This document shows, one piece after another, positions 43,654-53,667 of a stretch of 64,000 bases of DNA; the stretch's first letter is position 1, and each line of letters begins with the position of its first letter. A program made the position numbers and the translations under genes. The notes under the pieces are model-generated. The model did not search any database. It was given only the letters and a program-made list of their open reading frames with translations, and was not told the origin of the DNA. Where the stretch lies: contig CAJTNJ010000002.1 of NCBI GenBank assembly GCA_910577565.1, positions 1 through 64,000 of the forward strand. Direction: 5' to 3'. Source of the stretch: an uncultured Oscillospiraceae bacterium (lineage in GTDB: Bacteria > Bacillota > Clostridia > Oscillospirales > Ruminococcaceae).

Positions 43654-45624
43654 GTGGCAAAAATTCGTTTGTTGGAAAAAAGTTTGTATGAATTAATAGC
43701 AGCGGGCGAAGTAATAGAGCGGCCAGCATCAATTGTTAAAGAGCTTGTAGAAAATGCGATAGATGCCAAAGCAACTGTGATTAATGTTGATATTAAACAT
43801 GGTGGAAAAAGTGTCATTAGAGTTGTTGATAACGGAATTGGCATGGATGAGCAAGATTGCAAATTGGCTTTTTTGCGTCATGCCACCAGTAAGGTGTCAA
43901 CTAAAGATGATTTGGATAATATAAATACTTTAGGATTTCGTGGCGAAGCACTGGCTTCAATTTGTGCTGTTTCAAAAGTTGAGCTTTTAACCAAAAGGAA
44001 AGAAGATGGCTTAGGTACAAGGTATGTTATTGAAGGTGGTGAAGAAAAGGGAATAGAGCCTATAGGATGTTCAAACGGTACGACAATTTCAATAAATCAA
44101 ATTTTTTATAACGTTCCTGCAAGACTTAAATTTTTAAAGAAGGATTCTACGGAAGGCAATGCAATTCAAGATATATTGGAAAAACTTGCAATTAGCAACC
44201 ATAACATTTCATTTAATTTGAAAAAAGATGGCAAACAGATTTTTCAGACTCCGGTTAATGGATCGTTTGCAGATACCGTATATGCAGTTTTTGGACGAGA
44301 ATTTTATAAATCACTTATACCGGTTAAATATAATTACAATAACATATATGTTGAAGGTTTTGTGAGTGTGCCAATGCAGTGCAGATCTAATCGCAGTATG
44401 CAAAATTGCTTTATTAATGATAGATATGTTAAATCAAAAACATGTGTTGTAGCTGTTGAAGAAGCTTTTAAAGGTTTTTCTATGATAGGCAAATTTCCCG
44501 CATTTATATTACACATAAATATGGATCCAAAAAATTTAGATGTAAACGTACATCCTGCAAAGATAGAAGTTAGATTTTCTGATGAAAGGGAAGTTCTAAA
44601 AGCAGTATATAATGCAACAAAAGATGCTATATCAAAATATAATGCACTTCCAAAATCGGATAATAAACAAAACTTAAATAGAAACTATTTTTCCGACAAT
44701 GAAAATTCCCTGCAAACTAAAATTATCCCGGAAAAGTTAAATAGTGAGTTTGATGTTAAAAGCATTCAAGAAAAATCAGAAGTTAATTCAAAGTTTCCTT
44801 TAAATTCAAATGGCTTTTCGTCTGAAAAATCGCCATATAAAATGAATGAAACAGATAAATTCTTGGGGTATAAATTTTTATCTAATTCAAAAATTGGCAA
44901 TAAAAAAGATGCGACGAATAAGCCTTATTCTTATGAAAATAAGAATGAAGACTTACATAAAGAAAAAGATATAGATGAAAATGAGAATAGCTATAATGAA
45001 AAAACAGATGAAATTTTAGATGATAAAACGGCTAAGTTTGTTGATGATCATGGCGAATTGAGAATAATAGGTGAGGTTTTTCGAACTTATATTCTTGCAG
45101 AGATAGATGATAACTTCATTGTAGTTGATAAACATGCTGCACATGAGCGTATTTTATATGAAAAGTTGAAAAAAGAGGCAAAAAATTTAGAGCGGCAAAT
45201 CTTGCTTTTGCCTATTCCAGTCACAATGTCGTCAAATGAAGAACATGAGCTTGTTTTAGATAACAGTGAAACACTTGTTGAATTTGGCTTTTGCATAGAA
45301 GATTTTGGTGGGCATTCTGTGTTGATAAGAGAGATACCGGCCGTTTTAGATGATAGAGACTGCAAAGAGGTTTTTGAGGAAATTGTTGAAAATTTAGTAA
45401 ATAAAAAGCAGGATATTACACCACACACGCTCGATAATATGTATCACACAATCGCATGTAGAGCGGCAATAAAAGCAAATGATGACAATGACATAATAGA
45501 ACTTAAGGCTTTGATGGATAGGGTATATTATGATGAAAATATAAGAACTTGTCCACACGGCAGACCGGTTATATTGACTTTTAAAAAAGAAAGGTTTGAT
45601 AAAAAATTTGGAAGAATACAATAA
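43654..45624 (+). CDS. mutL: DNA mismatch repair protein MutL
   Basis: A 656-residue MutL. The GHKL ATPase part has IAAGEVIERPASIVKELVEN, DNGIGMDEQD, ATSKVSTKDDL and LGFRGEALASI. The C-terminal dimer and endonuclease domain begins around LRIIGEVFRTYILAEIDDNF. DKHAAHERILYEK fits the metal-binding DQHAxxER motif, with Lys in place of Gln. CPHGRPVILTF ends the protein. GTG start after AGGGGG. Its end overlaps miaA. Confidence 0.97.
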   Translation: MAKIRLLEKSLYELIAAGEVIERPASIVKELVENAIDAKATVINVDIKHGGKSVIRVVDNGIGMDEQDCKLAFLRHATSKVSTKDDLDNINTLGFRGEALASICAVSKVELLTKRKEDGLGTRYVIEGGEEKGIEPIGCSNGTTISINQIFYNVPARLKFLKKDSTEGNAIQDILEKLAISNHNISFNLKKDGKQIFQTPVNGSFADTVYAVFGREFYKSLIPVKYNYNNIYVEGFVSVPMQCRSNRSMQNCFINDRYVKSKTCVVAVEEAFKGFSMIGKFPAFILHINMDPKNLDVNVHPAKIEVRFSDEREVLKAVYNATKDAISKYNALPKSDNKQNLNRNYFSDNENSLQTKIIPEKLNSEFDVKSIQEKSEVNSKFPLNSNGFSSEKSPYKMNETDKFLGYKFLSNSKIGNKKDATNKPYSYENKNEDLHKEKDIDENENSYNEKTDEILDDKTAKFVDDHGELRIIGEVFRTYILAEIDDNFIVVDKHAAHERILYEKLKKEAKNLERQILLLPIPVTMSSNEEHELVLDNSETLVEFGFCIEDFGGHSVLIREIPAVLDDRDCKEVFEEIVENLVNKKQDITPHTLDNMYHTIACRAAIKANDDNDIIELKALMDRVYYDENIRTCPHGRPVILTFKKERFDKKFGRIQ

Positions 45625-46561
45625 CAAAATTCCAATAGTTGTTATAGTTGGGCCTACAGCTTCCGGGAAAAGCAAACTTGCAATTTGGCTTGCAAAACAA
45701 ATTGGCGGAGAAATAATATCTGCTGATTCAATGCAAATTTACAAAGGAATGGATATTGGAACCGCCAAGCCAACCACTGAAGAACTATCTCAAGTTCCTC
45801 ATCACATGATAAATTTAATTAACAAAAGCCAGTCGTTTTCGGTTGCTGATTATGTAAAAATTTCAACAAATGTTGCATGTGATATAATTAAACGAGATAC
45901 TATTCCAATCTTAGTTGGAGGAACGGGATTATATGTTGATTCTTTAATCTATGGCATAACTTTTCGTGATCAAAAAGAAGATATGAATATTAGAAAACAG
46001 CTTTATAATGAATTATCATTTTTTGGCCCAGATTACATGTTAGATAAGCTAAAAAAAATCGATCCAAAATATGCAAAAACGCTACATCCAAATAACACAA
46101 AGAGAGTGCTTAGGGGAATAGAGATATATGAAAAAACCGGTATAACGATGAGTGAAAATCTAAAAGCCAGTAAAATTAATGGCTCAAGATTTAACGCATG
46201 TAAAATAGGACTTAATTTTTCAAATAGAGAAAATTTATACGACAGAATAAATGCGAGAGTTGATGAAATGATTGCAAAGGGACTAATTGATGAGGCAAAA
46301 GAAATAATTAAATTTGGTAAATGCTCAAATACTGCAATGCAAGCTATAGGTTATAAGGAATTCATACCATATTTTGCCGGTCAACAGGGAATTGACGAAA
46401 CAATTTCACAAATCAAACAGAAAACTAGAAAATATGCAAAAAGACAGTTGACATGGTTTAGAAAACACGATGATATTAATTGGATTTATCTCGATGAAAT
46501 GGATGGAAAATCAGTTAAAAGCAAATTGTTAAATATTGTAAAATGCAATTTAAACATTTAG
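45596..46561 (+). CDS. miaA: tRNA dimethylallyltransferase
   Basis: A 321-residue enzyme that adds the dimethylallyl group to A37 of tRNAs, the substrate of MiaB. P-loop is VIVGPTASGKSKLA; other blocks are EIISADSMQIYKGMDIGTAK, VGGTGLYVDSLIYG and KRQLTWFRKHDDINWI. The start is uncertain: TTG 45596 lies 3 bases after GAAAGG, while TTG 45608 has better spacing. Either way the start is inside the end of mutL. mutS-mutL-miaA is a standard order. Confidence 0.96.
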   Translation: MIKNLEEYNNKIPIVVIVGPTASGKSKLAIWLAKQIGGEIISADSMQIYKGMDIGTAKPTTEELSQVPHHMINLINKSQSFSVADYVKISTNVACDIIKRDTIPILVGGTGLYVDSLIYGITFRDQKEDMNIRKQLYNELSFFGPDYMLDKLKKIDPKYAKTLHPNNTKRVLRGIEIYEKTGITMSENLKASKINGSRFNACKIGLNFSNRENLYDRINARVDEMIAKGLIDEAKEIIKFGKCSNTAMQAIGYKEFIPYFAGQQGIDETISQIKQKTRKYAKRQLTWFRKHDDINWIYLDEMDGKSVKSKLLNIVKCNLNI

Positions 46562-46679
46562 TTTGTTTTTTTTAAATATTTGTTATGTTTTATATCATTT
46601 TATGTTATAATGTAGGTGTTTTTATAATTTAAAATGCGGCAATTTTAATATGGAGGATACGGAAAAACCGTAGTTATAT

Positions 46680-47906
46680 ATGAAACCGATTATTTTGAAA
46701 ATTTTGGTTGGTTTATTTGCTTGTTGCTTATTAATAGGTATAATACACCAAATATATTTAAAGATATTATTTCCATATGATACATTAGTTGTATATAGCT
46801 CTACCATTGACAAAACAGCTAGTGGCAATGGTGTAATTTTTAAAGATGAGATTGTGCTAGATTATCAAAATTATGATGGTGTTGTAAGAAATCTATATTC
46901 AAATGGCTCAAGGGTTGCAGCAAAATCAGAAGTTGCAAAAATTTATAAAACTCAAGAAGATGTGCTGAAAATGCATAAGATAGATATTTTGGAAAAAGAA
47001 ATAGCATCTCTTAAAGAAGATCAAAGTCCTGGTGTTTTGCAAGATACAAATATTAAAAGCATTCAAAAGCAAATTAATTCGCGATATTATAATTTAATGA
47101 CTAACATAAAAAGCGGCAATTTAACAGGTGTTATAGATGAAAAAGAACGCATAACAGCGCTTTTTAACAAAAGACAGATAATAACAAATCAAATAAGTGA
47201 TTTTAACGACTCAATTAACAAACTTATTCTTGAAAAGAAAACAATTGAAGAGTCTATTAATTCAAGGCCAAGTTCAGTAAAAACTCCTAAATCGGGTTAT
47301 TTTGTAGACAGCGTCGATGGATATGAGGAAAACTGTTCTTTAAATAAAGCAAATGATATAACTTTAGATAAGATTGATGACCTATTTAATTTAAAAACAG
47401 ATAGCAACATTAATAGCGGCATAGGAAAAATTATTACCAATCCCAAGCTTTTATATAAGGTTTCCTTACCTGCAAAGGTGGTTTTAGACATCAAATTTAA
47501 AACAGAATGCAAAATAAAGTTTGATGAGATTGGTGAAGAGATTAATGCTACCTTTGAAGATGTAAAAATTGAAAGAGATTCTGATAAAGCTTTGGCAACT
47601 TTTTCAATTAATATAATGACTAAAAGGCTATCATCTCTTAGAAAAAGTAAGGCGGATATAATTTTTAAGACATATGAAGGAATTAAGATACCAAAAACGG
47701 CAGTAAGAAGTAACGACAATGGAGAAGTTGGAGTTTATACCGTGAATAATATGTCAATGAAGTTTAAAAAGATTGATGTCCTATTTGAAGATGAAAATTA
47801 TCTGCTTTGCAAGATAAATAATGAAGATACTAATGAATATGTAAGAGAATATGATAACGTAATAGTAAAGGGAAGGGATCTTTATGACAACAAACCCATT
47901 AGATAA
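46680..47906 (+). CDS. HlyD-like membrane-anchored periplasmic adaptor, unknown role
   Basis: A 408-residue protein with one N-terminal transmembrane segment at about residues 6-28. A coiled-coil follows (about 90-200, LEKEIASLKEDQ and the KRQIITNQISDFND region), then a beta-rich C-terminal half (LYKVSLPAKVVLDIKFKTEC, GIKIPKTAVRSNDNG). The IPKTAV motif is typical of HlyD/RND adaptor domains. No partner ATPase or channel is encoded next to it. It overlaps yggS/ylmE by 23 bases, placing it in the sepF-divIVA division cluster. RBS TATGGAGG. Confidence 0.65.
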   Translation: MKPIILKILVGLFACCLLIGIIHQIYLKILFPYDTLVVYSSTIDKTASGNGVIFKDEIVLDYQNYDGVVRNLYSNGSRVAAKSEVAKIYKTQEDVLKMHKIDILEKEIASLKEDQSPGVLQDTNIKSIQKQINSRYYNLMTNIKSGNLTGVIDEKERITALFNKRQIITNQISDFNDSINKLILEKKTIEESINSRPSSVKTPKSGYFVDSVDGYEENCSLNKANDITLDKIDDLFNLKTDSNINSGIGKIITNPKLLYKVSLPAKVVLDIKFKTECKIKFDEIGEEINATFEDVKIERDSDKALATFSINIMTKRLSSLRKSKADIIFKTYEGIKIPKTAVRSNDNGEVGVYTVNNMSMKFKKIDVLFEDENYLLCKINNEDTNEYVREYDNVIVKGRDLYDNKPIR

Positions 47907-48600
47907 TAAGCGAGTTATAAAAATTAAGGAGAGCATTAAAGACATAAAAAACAGAATTGAACAAGCTGCCATTTTGGCAAAAAGAAAAGTGAGTGATATT
48001 AATTTAATGGCAGTTACAAAAACAGTTCCGCCTGAATATGTAAATATTGCCATTAACGAAGGTATTAATCTTTTGGGTGAGAACAAAGCGCAGGAATTAA
48101 ATTCTAAATATAATAATTATAATCTTGATGATAGTATAAAGATACATTTTATAGGCCATTTACAGCGCAATAAAGTTAAGAGCATAATTGATAAAGTATC
48201 TATGATAGAGTCAGTTGACAGCGAATCTTTAGCAAGAGAGATCGGAAAACAAGCGATAAAAGCAGATAAAGTTATGCCAATACTTTTGGAGGTGAATATT
48301 GGCTTTCAAGAAACGAAAACTGGATTTAATCCTAAAAAAGTAAAAGATGCTGCAAAAACTATTGCACAAGTTCCCGGTGTAAAAATTAAAGGATTGATGA
48401 CAATACCACCAAAAGATAATATAAAGTATTATTTTGAAAAAATGCGCGAAATATATATTGACATTTCGCAAAAAAAAATAGATAATGTAGATATGAGTTT
48501 TTTATCAATGGGTATGAGCGGTGATTTTGAAACCGCCATAGCTTTTGGAGCTAATATTGTTAGGATAGGAAGCTTAATTTTTGGCAAAAGGGTATTTTAA
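47884..48600 (+). CDS. YggS/YlmE family PLP homeostasis protein
   Basis: A 238-residue PLP-binding protein. The PLP lysine is in LMAVTKTVPPEYV. FIGHLQRNKVKSIIDK, LEVNIGFQETKTGF and SMGMSGDFETAIAFGANIVR are family blocks. These proteins control free PLP and amino/keto acid balance. ATG at 47884 with AAGGGA, inside the end of the HlyD-like gene. It is followed by sepF as in Bacillus (ylmE-sepF). Confidence 0.94.
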   Translation: MTTNPLDNKRVIKIKESIKDIKNRIEQAAILAKRKVSDINLMAVTKTVPPEYVNIAINEGINLLGENKAQELNSKYNNYNLDDSIKIHFIGHLQRNKVKSIIDKVSMIESVDSESLAREIGKQAIKADKVMPILLEVNIGFQETKTGFNPKKVKDAAKTIAQVPGVKIKGLMTIPPKDNIKYYFEKMREIYIDISQKKIDNVDMSFLSMGMSGDFETAIAFGANIVRIGSLIFGKRVF

Positions 48601-48654
48601 AGAAAATGAAATCTTTATTATATTTATAAATATAAAATAGGAGGATTTATCAAT

Positions 48655-49080
48655 ATGAGTTTGATGGATAAAATTAAAGGTATAGTTGGTGCAGATGATG
48701 ATTATTATGATGACGATTATGAAAATGATTTTATAAATAAGGAAGATGACAGAAAGCAATCCAAGATTAATTCAAACAATAAAGTGGTAAATATCAATGC
48801 TACTACGCAGTTAAAGGTTGTTCTTGTTAAACCCGAGCATTTTGAAGATGCAAGCGCTATAGCTGATCATCTAAATGAAAAAAGAACGGTTGTTCTTAAT
48901 TTAGAGTCAACCAACAAGGAAATTGCACGTAGATTGGTTGATTTTTTAAGCGGTGTTGCCTATGCAAATAATGGCCAAATTAAGCGTGTTGCAAATAGCA
49001 CTTTTATAATTACGCCCTATAATGTTGATGTTATGGGAGACCTGCTTGATGAATTAGAAAACAATGGCGTGTTTTTTTAA
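48655..49080 (+). CDS. sepF: Cell division protein SepF
   Basis: A 141-residue FtsZ-associated protein. The N-terminal MSLMDKIKGIVG is the membrane-binding amphipathic helix. It is followed by an acidic linker (DDDYYDDDYENDF) and the conserved core VVLVKPEHFEDASAIADHL through FIITPYNVDVMG. It bundles FtsZ filaments and helps anchor the Z ring. RBS AGGAGG. Confidence 0.96.
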   Translation: MSLMDKIKGIVGADDDYYDDDYENDFINKEDDRKQSKINSNNKVVNINATTQLKVVLVKPEHFEDASAIADHLNEKRTVVLNLESTNKEIARRLVDFLSGVAYANNGQIKRVANSTFIITPYNVDVMGDLLDELENNGVFF

Positions 49081-49110
49081 ATAACTTCTTATAATATTAT
49101 AAAAAATTAT

Positions 49111-49147
49111 ATAACTAATATCATAATGTTAGTTATAGTTTTTTGTT
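49111..49147 (+). terminator. Terminator after sepF
   Basis: ATAACTAA (49111-49118) pairs with TTAGTTAT (49129-49136) around a 10-base loop, with a six-T tract following. Confidence 0.65.
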
Positions 49148-49327
49148 ACAGATAATTGTTTTTTATGCGTATTGCTTTTATATTTTTATTTTAAATATAA
49201 ACTCTTAGTTTAATATGTGTTTTAAATTTAATTAATTGATATTTTTAAAATTATAAAAATCAAATTATACTCAAAAAGAGAAGATTATATAAACAAAACG
49301 CATAAATATTCATAAAGGGGGTTAATT

Positions 49328-50203
49328 ATGAATGGAATAGATATTAGAAATTACACTTTTGATAAAGGTGCTTTTGGATATAAAGTAGAAGATGTTAAAG
49401 CATGTTTGAATGATATTTCAGAATATGTCATATCGCTTGAAAGTCAAATTAATAATTACAAAATAGAGATTAACAAACTCAAAGAGGCTGATGATAAAAC
49501 TAAGGGATTTGAAGACAATGTTAAAGAAATCATTGTTAAAGCCCAAAAATTCAGCTCAGATGTTATTGATGAAGCAAAATCAAAGGCTAAGGATATTTTG
49601 GAAAAAGCAGAAAGAAAAAAGGCAGATTTTGATTCAGAAATGGCTATGAAAACTGATACATTAATGGCTGATGCAAAACAAAAAGCTGACAAAATGATTG
49701 CAGATGCTGTTTATAAATCTGAAAATATGACAAAAGATATCCACAGAAAATTAGATAGTGAAACCAAGCAGCTTAAAGCTATAAAAAAAGAAGTATCTGA
49801 ATTTAAAGCAAGACTTCTTAATTTATATAAATCTCATTTAGACATAATTACTAAAATGCCCGAATGTAATGAAACAGTCGAAGAAAAAGAAGACACTTCC
49901 AAGCGGGTGTCAAAACCGGAATTGAAAAATGAATCTGTTGATAGAGAACCGGCAAAAATTGTTGATTTGACTAAGGAAGATAAAAAGCCTAATAATATGA
50001 ATGTTATAGTTAATGAAGAAGTAAATGACAACAAAGAGAAAAACTTAGATGACAAAAAAGAAAAAAATCCTACTTTTAAGATAACCATTACTGAAAATAA
50101 GGCTGCACAAGAAGCCAAAAATGGTTTTTTAGACCAAAGAAATAGTTTTAAATCTCGTTTTGGTGAACTAAAATTTGGAGAAAATAAGTTAAATGATAAA
50201 TGA
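49328..50203 (+). CDS. divIVA: DivIVA-domain protein
   Basis: A 291-residue DivIVA family protein. The N-terminal lipid-binding domain has GIDIRNYTFDKGAFGYKVEDVKAC. A long coiled-coil follows, with heptad-like IINNYKIEINKLKEA and repeated DEAKSKAKDILEKAER. Residues after about 180 are charged and probably disordered. It marks negatively curved membrane at the division site or poles. It has its own intergenic region with RBS AAGGGGG and lies between sepF and ileS, the standard place. Confidence 0.92.
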   Translation: MNGIDIRNYTFDKGAFGYKVEDVKACLNDISEYVISLESQINNYKIEINKLKEADDKTKGFEDNVKEIIVKAQKFSSDVIDEAKSKAKDILEKAERKKADFDSEMAMKTDTLMADAKQKADKMIADAVYKSENMTKDIHRKLDSETKQLKAIKKEVSEFKARLLNLYKSHLDIITKMPECNETVEEKEDTSKRVSKPELKNESVDREPAKIVDLTKEDKKPNNMNVIVNEEVNDNKEKNLDDKKEKNPTFKITITENKAAQEAKNGFLDQRNSFKSRFGELKFGENKLNDK

Positions 50204-50236
50204 TATGACAATATTTTGTTAAGGAGCGATATAATA

Positions 50237-53029
50237 ATGTCCCAATATTATAATAATACATTAAACCTTCCAAAAACAGATTTTCCTATGAGAGGCAATT
50301 TACCTAATAGAGAACCAGAGCTCTATAACCGCTTAGATAACGAGCGGTTATATTATAATTTGATTGAAAAAAACGAAGGCAAACCTGTTTATACTCTTCA
50401 TGATGGTCCGCCTTATGCAAACGGAAAAATTCATTTGGGAACAGCTCTTAATAAGATTTTAAAAGATTTTATTGTTAAACAAAAGAATATGTGCGGTTTT
50501 CAAGCGCCTTTTATTCCTGGTTGGGATACACACGGTCTTCCAATAGAGCTAAAAGCTTTAAAATCTGCCGGTGCTGACAAGAATAAGATATCAGCTATAG
50601 AATTGCGCAAAATGTGTAAAGAATTTGCACTTAACCACGTCAACTATCAAAAGGAGCAGTTTAAAAGTCTGGGAGTAATTGGCGATTATGATAACCCATA
50701 TTTTACTCTTAAATCTGAGTTTGAAGCAAAACAGGTAGAAATTTTTGCTACAATGGCTGAAAAAGGCTTTATATATAAAGGATTAAAGCCGGTATATTGG
50801 TGTACTGAGTGTGGCACCGCCCTTGCTGAAGCAGAAATTGAGTATGATGATGACCCATGTTATTCAATATATGTAAAATTTCAAGTTAATGATGACAAAG
50901 GATTTTTTGCAAAAGAAGGCATTGACAAAAATAAAGTTTATTTCGTTATTTGGACTACCACTACTTGGACTTTGCCGGGTAATGTAGCTATATGCCTTGG
51001 ACCTAAATATGAATATACAATTGTAAAAAATGCGGATGAATATTATATTATGGCTAAAGATCTAGTAAAAAGTTCCATGGATGCAGCAAACATTGAAAAT
51101 TATAAAACAATAGGCACTTTTTTGGGTTCAGATTTTGAATATATGACGGTGAAGCATCCGTTTTTAGATCGTGATTCTATGGTTATAAATGGCGATCATG
51201 TAACGCTTGAAAGTGGAACAGGTTGTGTACACACTGCTCCGGGACATGGGGTAGATGACTTTGAAGTTTGTAAAAAATATACCGAAATTCCTATAATAGT
51301 TCCGGTTGATGATAAAGGCATTTTGACTGAAGAGGCCGGTGAATTTGCAGGACTTAACACAGATGATGCGAATAAAGCAATTGCTAAAAAGCTGGAGAAT
51401 ATGGGATATTTGTTTGCAATGAAGAAAATTAGGCATCAATATCCTCATTGCTGGCGCTGTAAAAAACCTATTTTGTTTAGAGCTACTAAACAATGGTTTT
51501 GTTCAATTGATGGCTTTAAAGAAGAAGCAATAAAAGCCGTTAAAAGTGTAAATTGGATTCCTTCATGGGGCGAAGGAAGAATTGAAAATATGATAAAGGA
51601 TAGAAGTGATTGGTGTATTTCACGCCAGCGTATTTGGGGTGTTCCAATTCCTATTATTTATTGTGATGAGTGCAAAAAGCCTATTATAAACAAAGAAACA
51701 ATTAAATGTATTTCTGAGATGTTTAAAAAAGAAGGTTCAGACTCTTGGTTTATAAAAGAGCCATCAGAGTTTTTGCCAGATGATTTTTCTTGTTCCGAAT
51801 GCGGTGGGAAAAGTTTTCACAAAGAAACCGATATTATGGATGTTTGGTTTGACAGTGGTTGCAGTCACGCATCTGTGCTTCAAGATAATTCAAAACTAAA
51901 CTGGCCGGCAGATCTTTACCTTGAGGGGGCTGATCAATATAGAGGTTGGTTCCAGTCTTCTCTTCTTACCGCTGTTGCAACTAAAGGAGAGGCACCTTAC
52001 AAAAATGTTTGCACTCATGGTTGGGTTGTTGACGGTGATGGAAGAAAGATGTCTAAATCACTATCAAATGGTGTAGCTCCCGAAAAAATTATAGAGCAAT
52101 ATGGATCTGACATATTAAGACTTTGGGTGGCATCATCAGATTACCATGCAGATATTCGTATATCGCCTGAGATATTAAAGCAGCTTACAGAAACCTATCG
52201 CAAAATAAGAAACACTGCAAGATTTATACTTGGAAACATAAGCGACTTTAATCCAAACACAGATATGGTTGATTTTTCTGACCTTTATGAAATAGACCTT
52301 TGGGCTCTTGTTAAGCTTAATATGCTTCTAGAAAAAGCAAGAAACGCCTATGATAAATTTGAATTTTATAGCTTATATCACGATATACACAATTTCTGCG
52401 TTATAGATATGTCCAATTTTTACTTGGATGTTGTAAAAGACAGGCTTTATTGTGAGCTTAAAGGTGGAATTAAAAGAAAAGCTGCACAAACGACAATGTT
52501 TATAATTTTAGATGCATTTACGAGAATGATAGCACCTATTCTTTCATTTACTTCTGAGGAAATATGGTCATATATGCCGCACAAAAATAAAGATGATAAA
52601 AGATCTGTTTTATATAATGATATGTATGAAAAAGTGAATATTAAGTTCGATGATGATTTTTATGATAAGTGGAATAATATTCATGATATTAGAGATGCGG
52701 TCAAAAAGGCTCTTGAAGAAAAAAGAACTGCAAAGATTATAGGTTCTTCTCTTGATGCTACGGTTATTTTATATTGCACCGGACATATATATGATTTTAT
52801 CAAAGATGTTTTAGACCAGCTTCCCACTGTATTTTTGGTATCAAATGTTAAGTTGGAAAGTGGTGGAACTGGAGAATATGATTTTGAAAAGTTAGGCATT
52901 TCAATAGATATAGTAAAGTCAAACGGAGCTAAGTGTGAAAGGTGTTGGACTTATAGTGAGTCTGTAGGAAAAGATATCGAACATCCCACCCTTTGCGATA
53001 GATGTGTAGACGTTGTTAAAAATATATAA
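50237..53029 (+). CDS. ileS: Isoleucine-tRNA ligase
   Basis: A 930-residue IleRS. The HIGH motif is PYANGKIHLGTALN, the KMSKS motif is GRKMSKSLSN, and the editing domain is seen as WTTTTWTLPGNVAICLGP. A C-terminal zinc site is CERCWTY and CDRCVDVV. ATG at 50237 (AAGGAG); a TTG at 50216 is upstream of the RBS. It follows divIVA by about 30 bases, and I saw no T-box between them. Confidence 0.98.
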   Translation: MSQYYNNTLNLPKTDFPMRGNLPNREPELYNRLDNERLYYNLIEKNEGKPVYTLHDGPPYANGKIHLGTALNKILKDFIVKQKNMCGFQAPFIPGWDTHGLPIELKALKSAGADKNKISAIELRKMCKEFALNHVNYQKEQFKSLGVIGDYDNPYFTLKSEFEAKQVEIFATMAEKGFIYKGLKPVYWCTECGTALAEAEIEYDDDPCYSIYVKFQVNDDKGFFAKEGIDKNKVYFVIWTTTTWTLPGNVAICLGPKYEYTIVKNADEYYIMAKDLVKSSMDAANIENYKTIGTFLGSDFEYMTVKHPFLDRDSMVINGDHVTLESGTGCVHTAPGHGVDDFEVCKKYTEIPIIVPVDDKGILTEEAGEFAGLNTDDANKAIAKKLENMGYLFAMKKIRHQYPHCWRCKKPILFRATKQWFCSIDGFKEEAIKAVKSVNWIPSWGEGRIENMIKDRSDWCISRQRIWGVPIPIIYCDECKKPIINKETIKCISEMFKKEGSDSWFIKEPSEFLPDDFSCSECGGKSFHKETDIMDVWFDSGCSHASVLQDNSKLNWPADLYLEGADQYRGWFQSSLLTAVATKGEAPYKNVCTHGWVVDGDGRKMSKSLSNGVAPEKIIEQYGSDILRLWVASSDYHADIRISPEILKQLTETYRKIRNTARFILGNISDFNPNTDMVDFSDLYEIDLWALVKLNMLLEKARNAYDKFEFYSLYHDIHNFCVIDMSNFYLDVVKDRLYCELKGGIKRKAAQTTMFIILDAFTRMIAPILSFTSEEIWSYMPHKNKDDKRSVLYNDMYEKVNIKFDDDFYDKWNNIHDIRDAVKKALEEKRTAKIIGSSLDATVILYCTGHIYDFIKDVLDQLPTVFLVSNVKLESGGTGEYDFEKLGISIDIVKSNGAKCERCWTYSESVGKDIEHPTLCDRCVDVVKNI

Positions 53030-53046
53030 TTTTGAATAAATTAAAA

Positions 53047-53082
53047 GCGAGTGTTTATCTTCAGAGATAACGCTCGATTTTT
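53047..53082 (+). terminator. Terminator of ileS
   Basis: GCGAG(T)GTTTATCT pairs with AGATAACGCTCG around TCAG, followed by a T tract. Confidence 0.75.
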
Positions 53083-53112
53083 AAAATGTATAAATGAAAA
53101 AGGAATTTAATC

Positions 53113-53667
53113 ATGAATGATTTTGGTTATAAGTTATGTAATAATATTAAAAAACACAAAAAAATTTATTTTTTTCTTTGCGCCATTATAGTTTTGGTAG
53201 CTATAGATCAGATCATTAAGGTGATTGTACAACAAAATTTGCAAGTATATGATAGTTTAGATTTTATTCCATATTTGCTTCGGGTTACATATTTACAAAA
53301 TTATGGTGCAGCGTTTAATTTTATGTCGGGTCATAAAATATTTTTAATTATTTTTACTTTAGCGGTTATTGCTTTTTTAATAGGATTTGTCGTTAAAAAT
53401 AAACTTCAAGATATAATGTATCTAATTCCAATTACAATGATAGTATCCGGTGGCTTTGGAAATTTATTGGATAGATTAATAAGGGGATATGTAATTGACT
53501 ATATTGATACGATTTTTTGGCCTATGCAAAATTTCTCCATATTTAATTTTGCAGATTGCTTAGTTGTTGTAGGTTCAATAATATTGCTGATTAAATTAAT
53601 AAAAGATGAAATTGTTAATAAAAAAGAACAAAAAAATAATAAGGAAAATGAAAATGCCAAAAACTGA
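53113..53667 (+). CDS. lspA: Lipoprotein signal peptidase
   Basis: A 184-residue type II signal peptidase with about four membrane segments. The catalytic aspartates are in GGFGNLLDRL and FNFADCLVVVGSII; other blocks are RVTYLQNYGAAFNF and IRGYVIDYID. It cleaves lipoprotein signal peptides. The C-terminus is a charged tail (KKEQKNNKENENAKN). It overlaps rluD by 14 bases. Confidence 0.95.
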   Translation: MNDFGYKLCNNIKKHKKIYFFLCAIIVLVAIDQIIKVIVQQNLQVYDSLDFIPYLLRVTYLQNYGAAFNFMSGHKIFLIIFTLAVIAFLIGFVVKNKLQDIMYLIPITMIVSGGFGNLLDRLIRGYVIDYIDTIFWPMQNFSIFNFADCLVVVGSIILLIKLIKDEIVNKKEQKNNKENENAKN

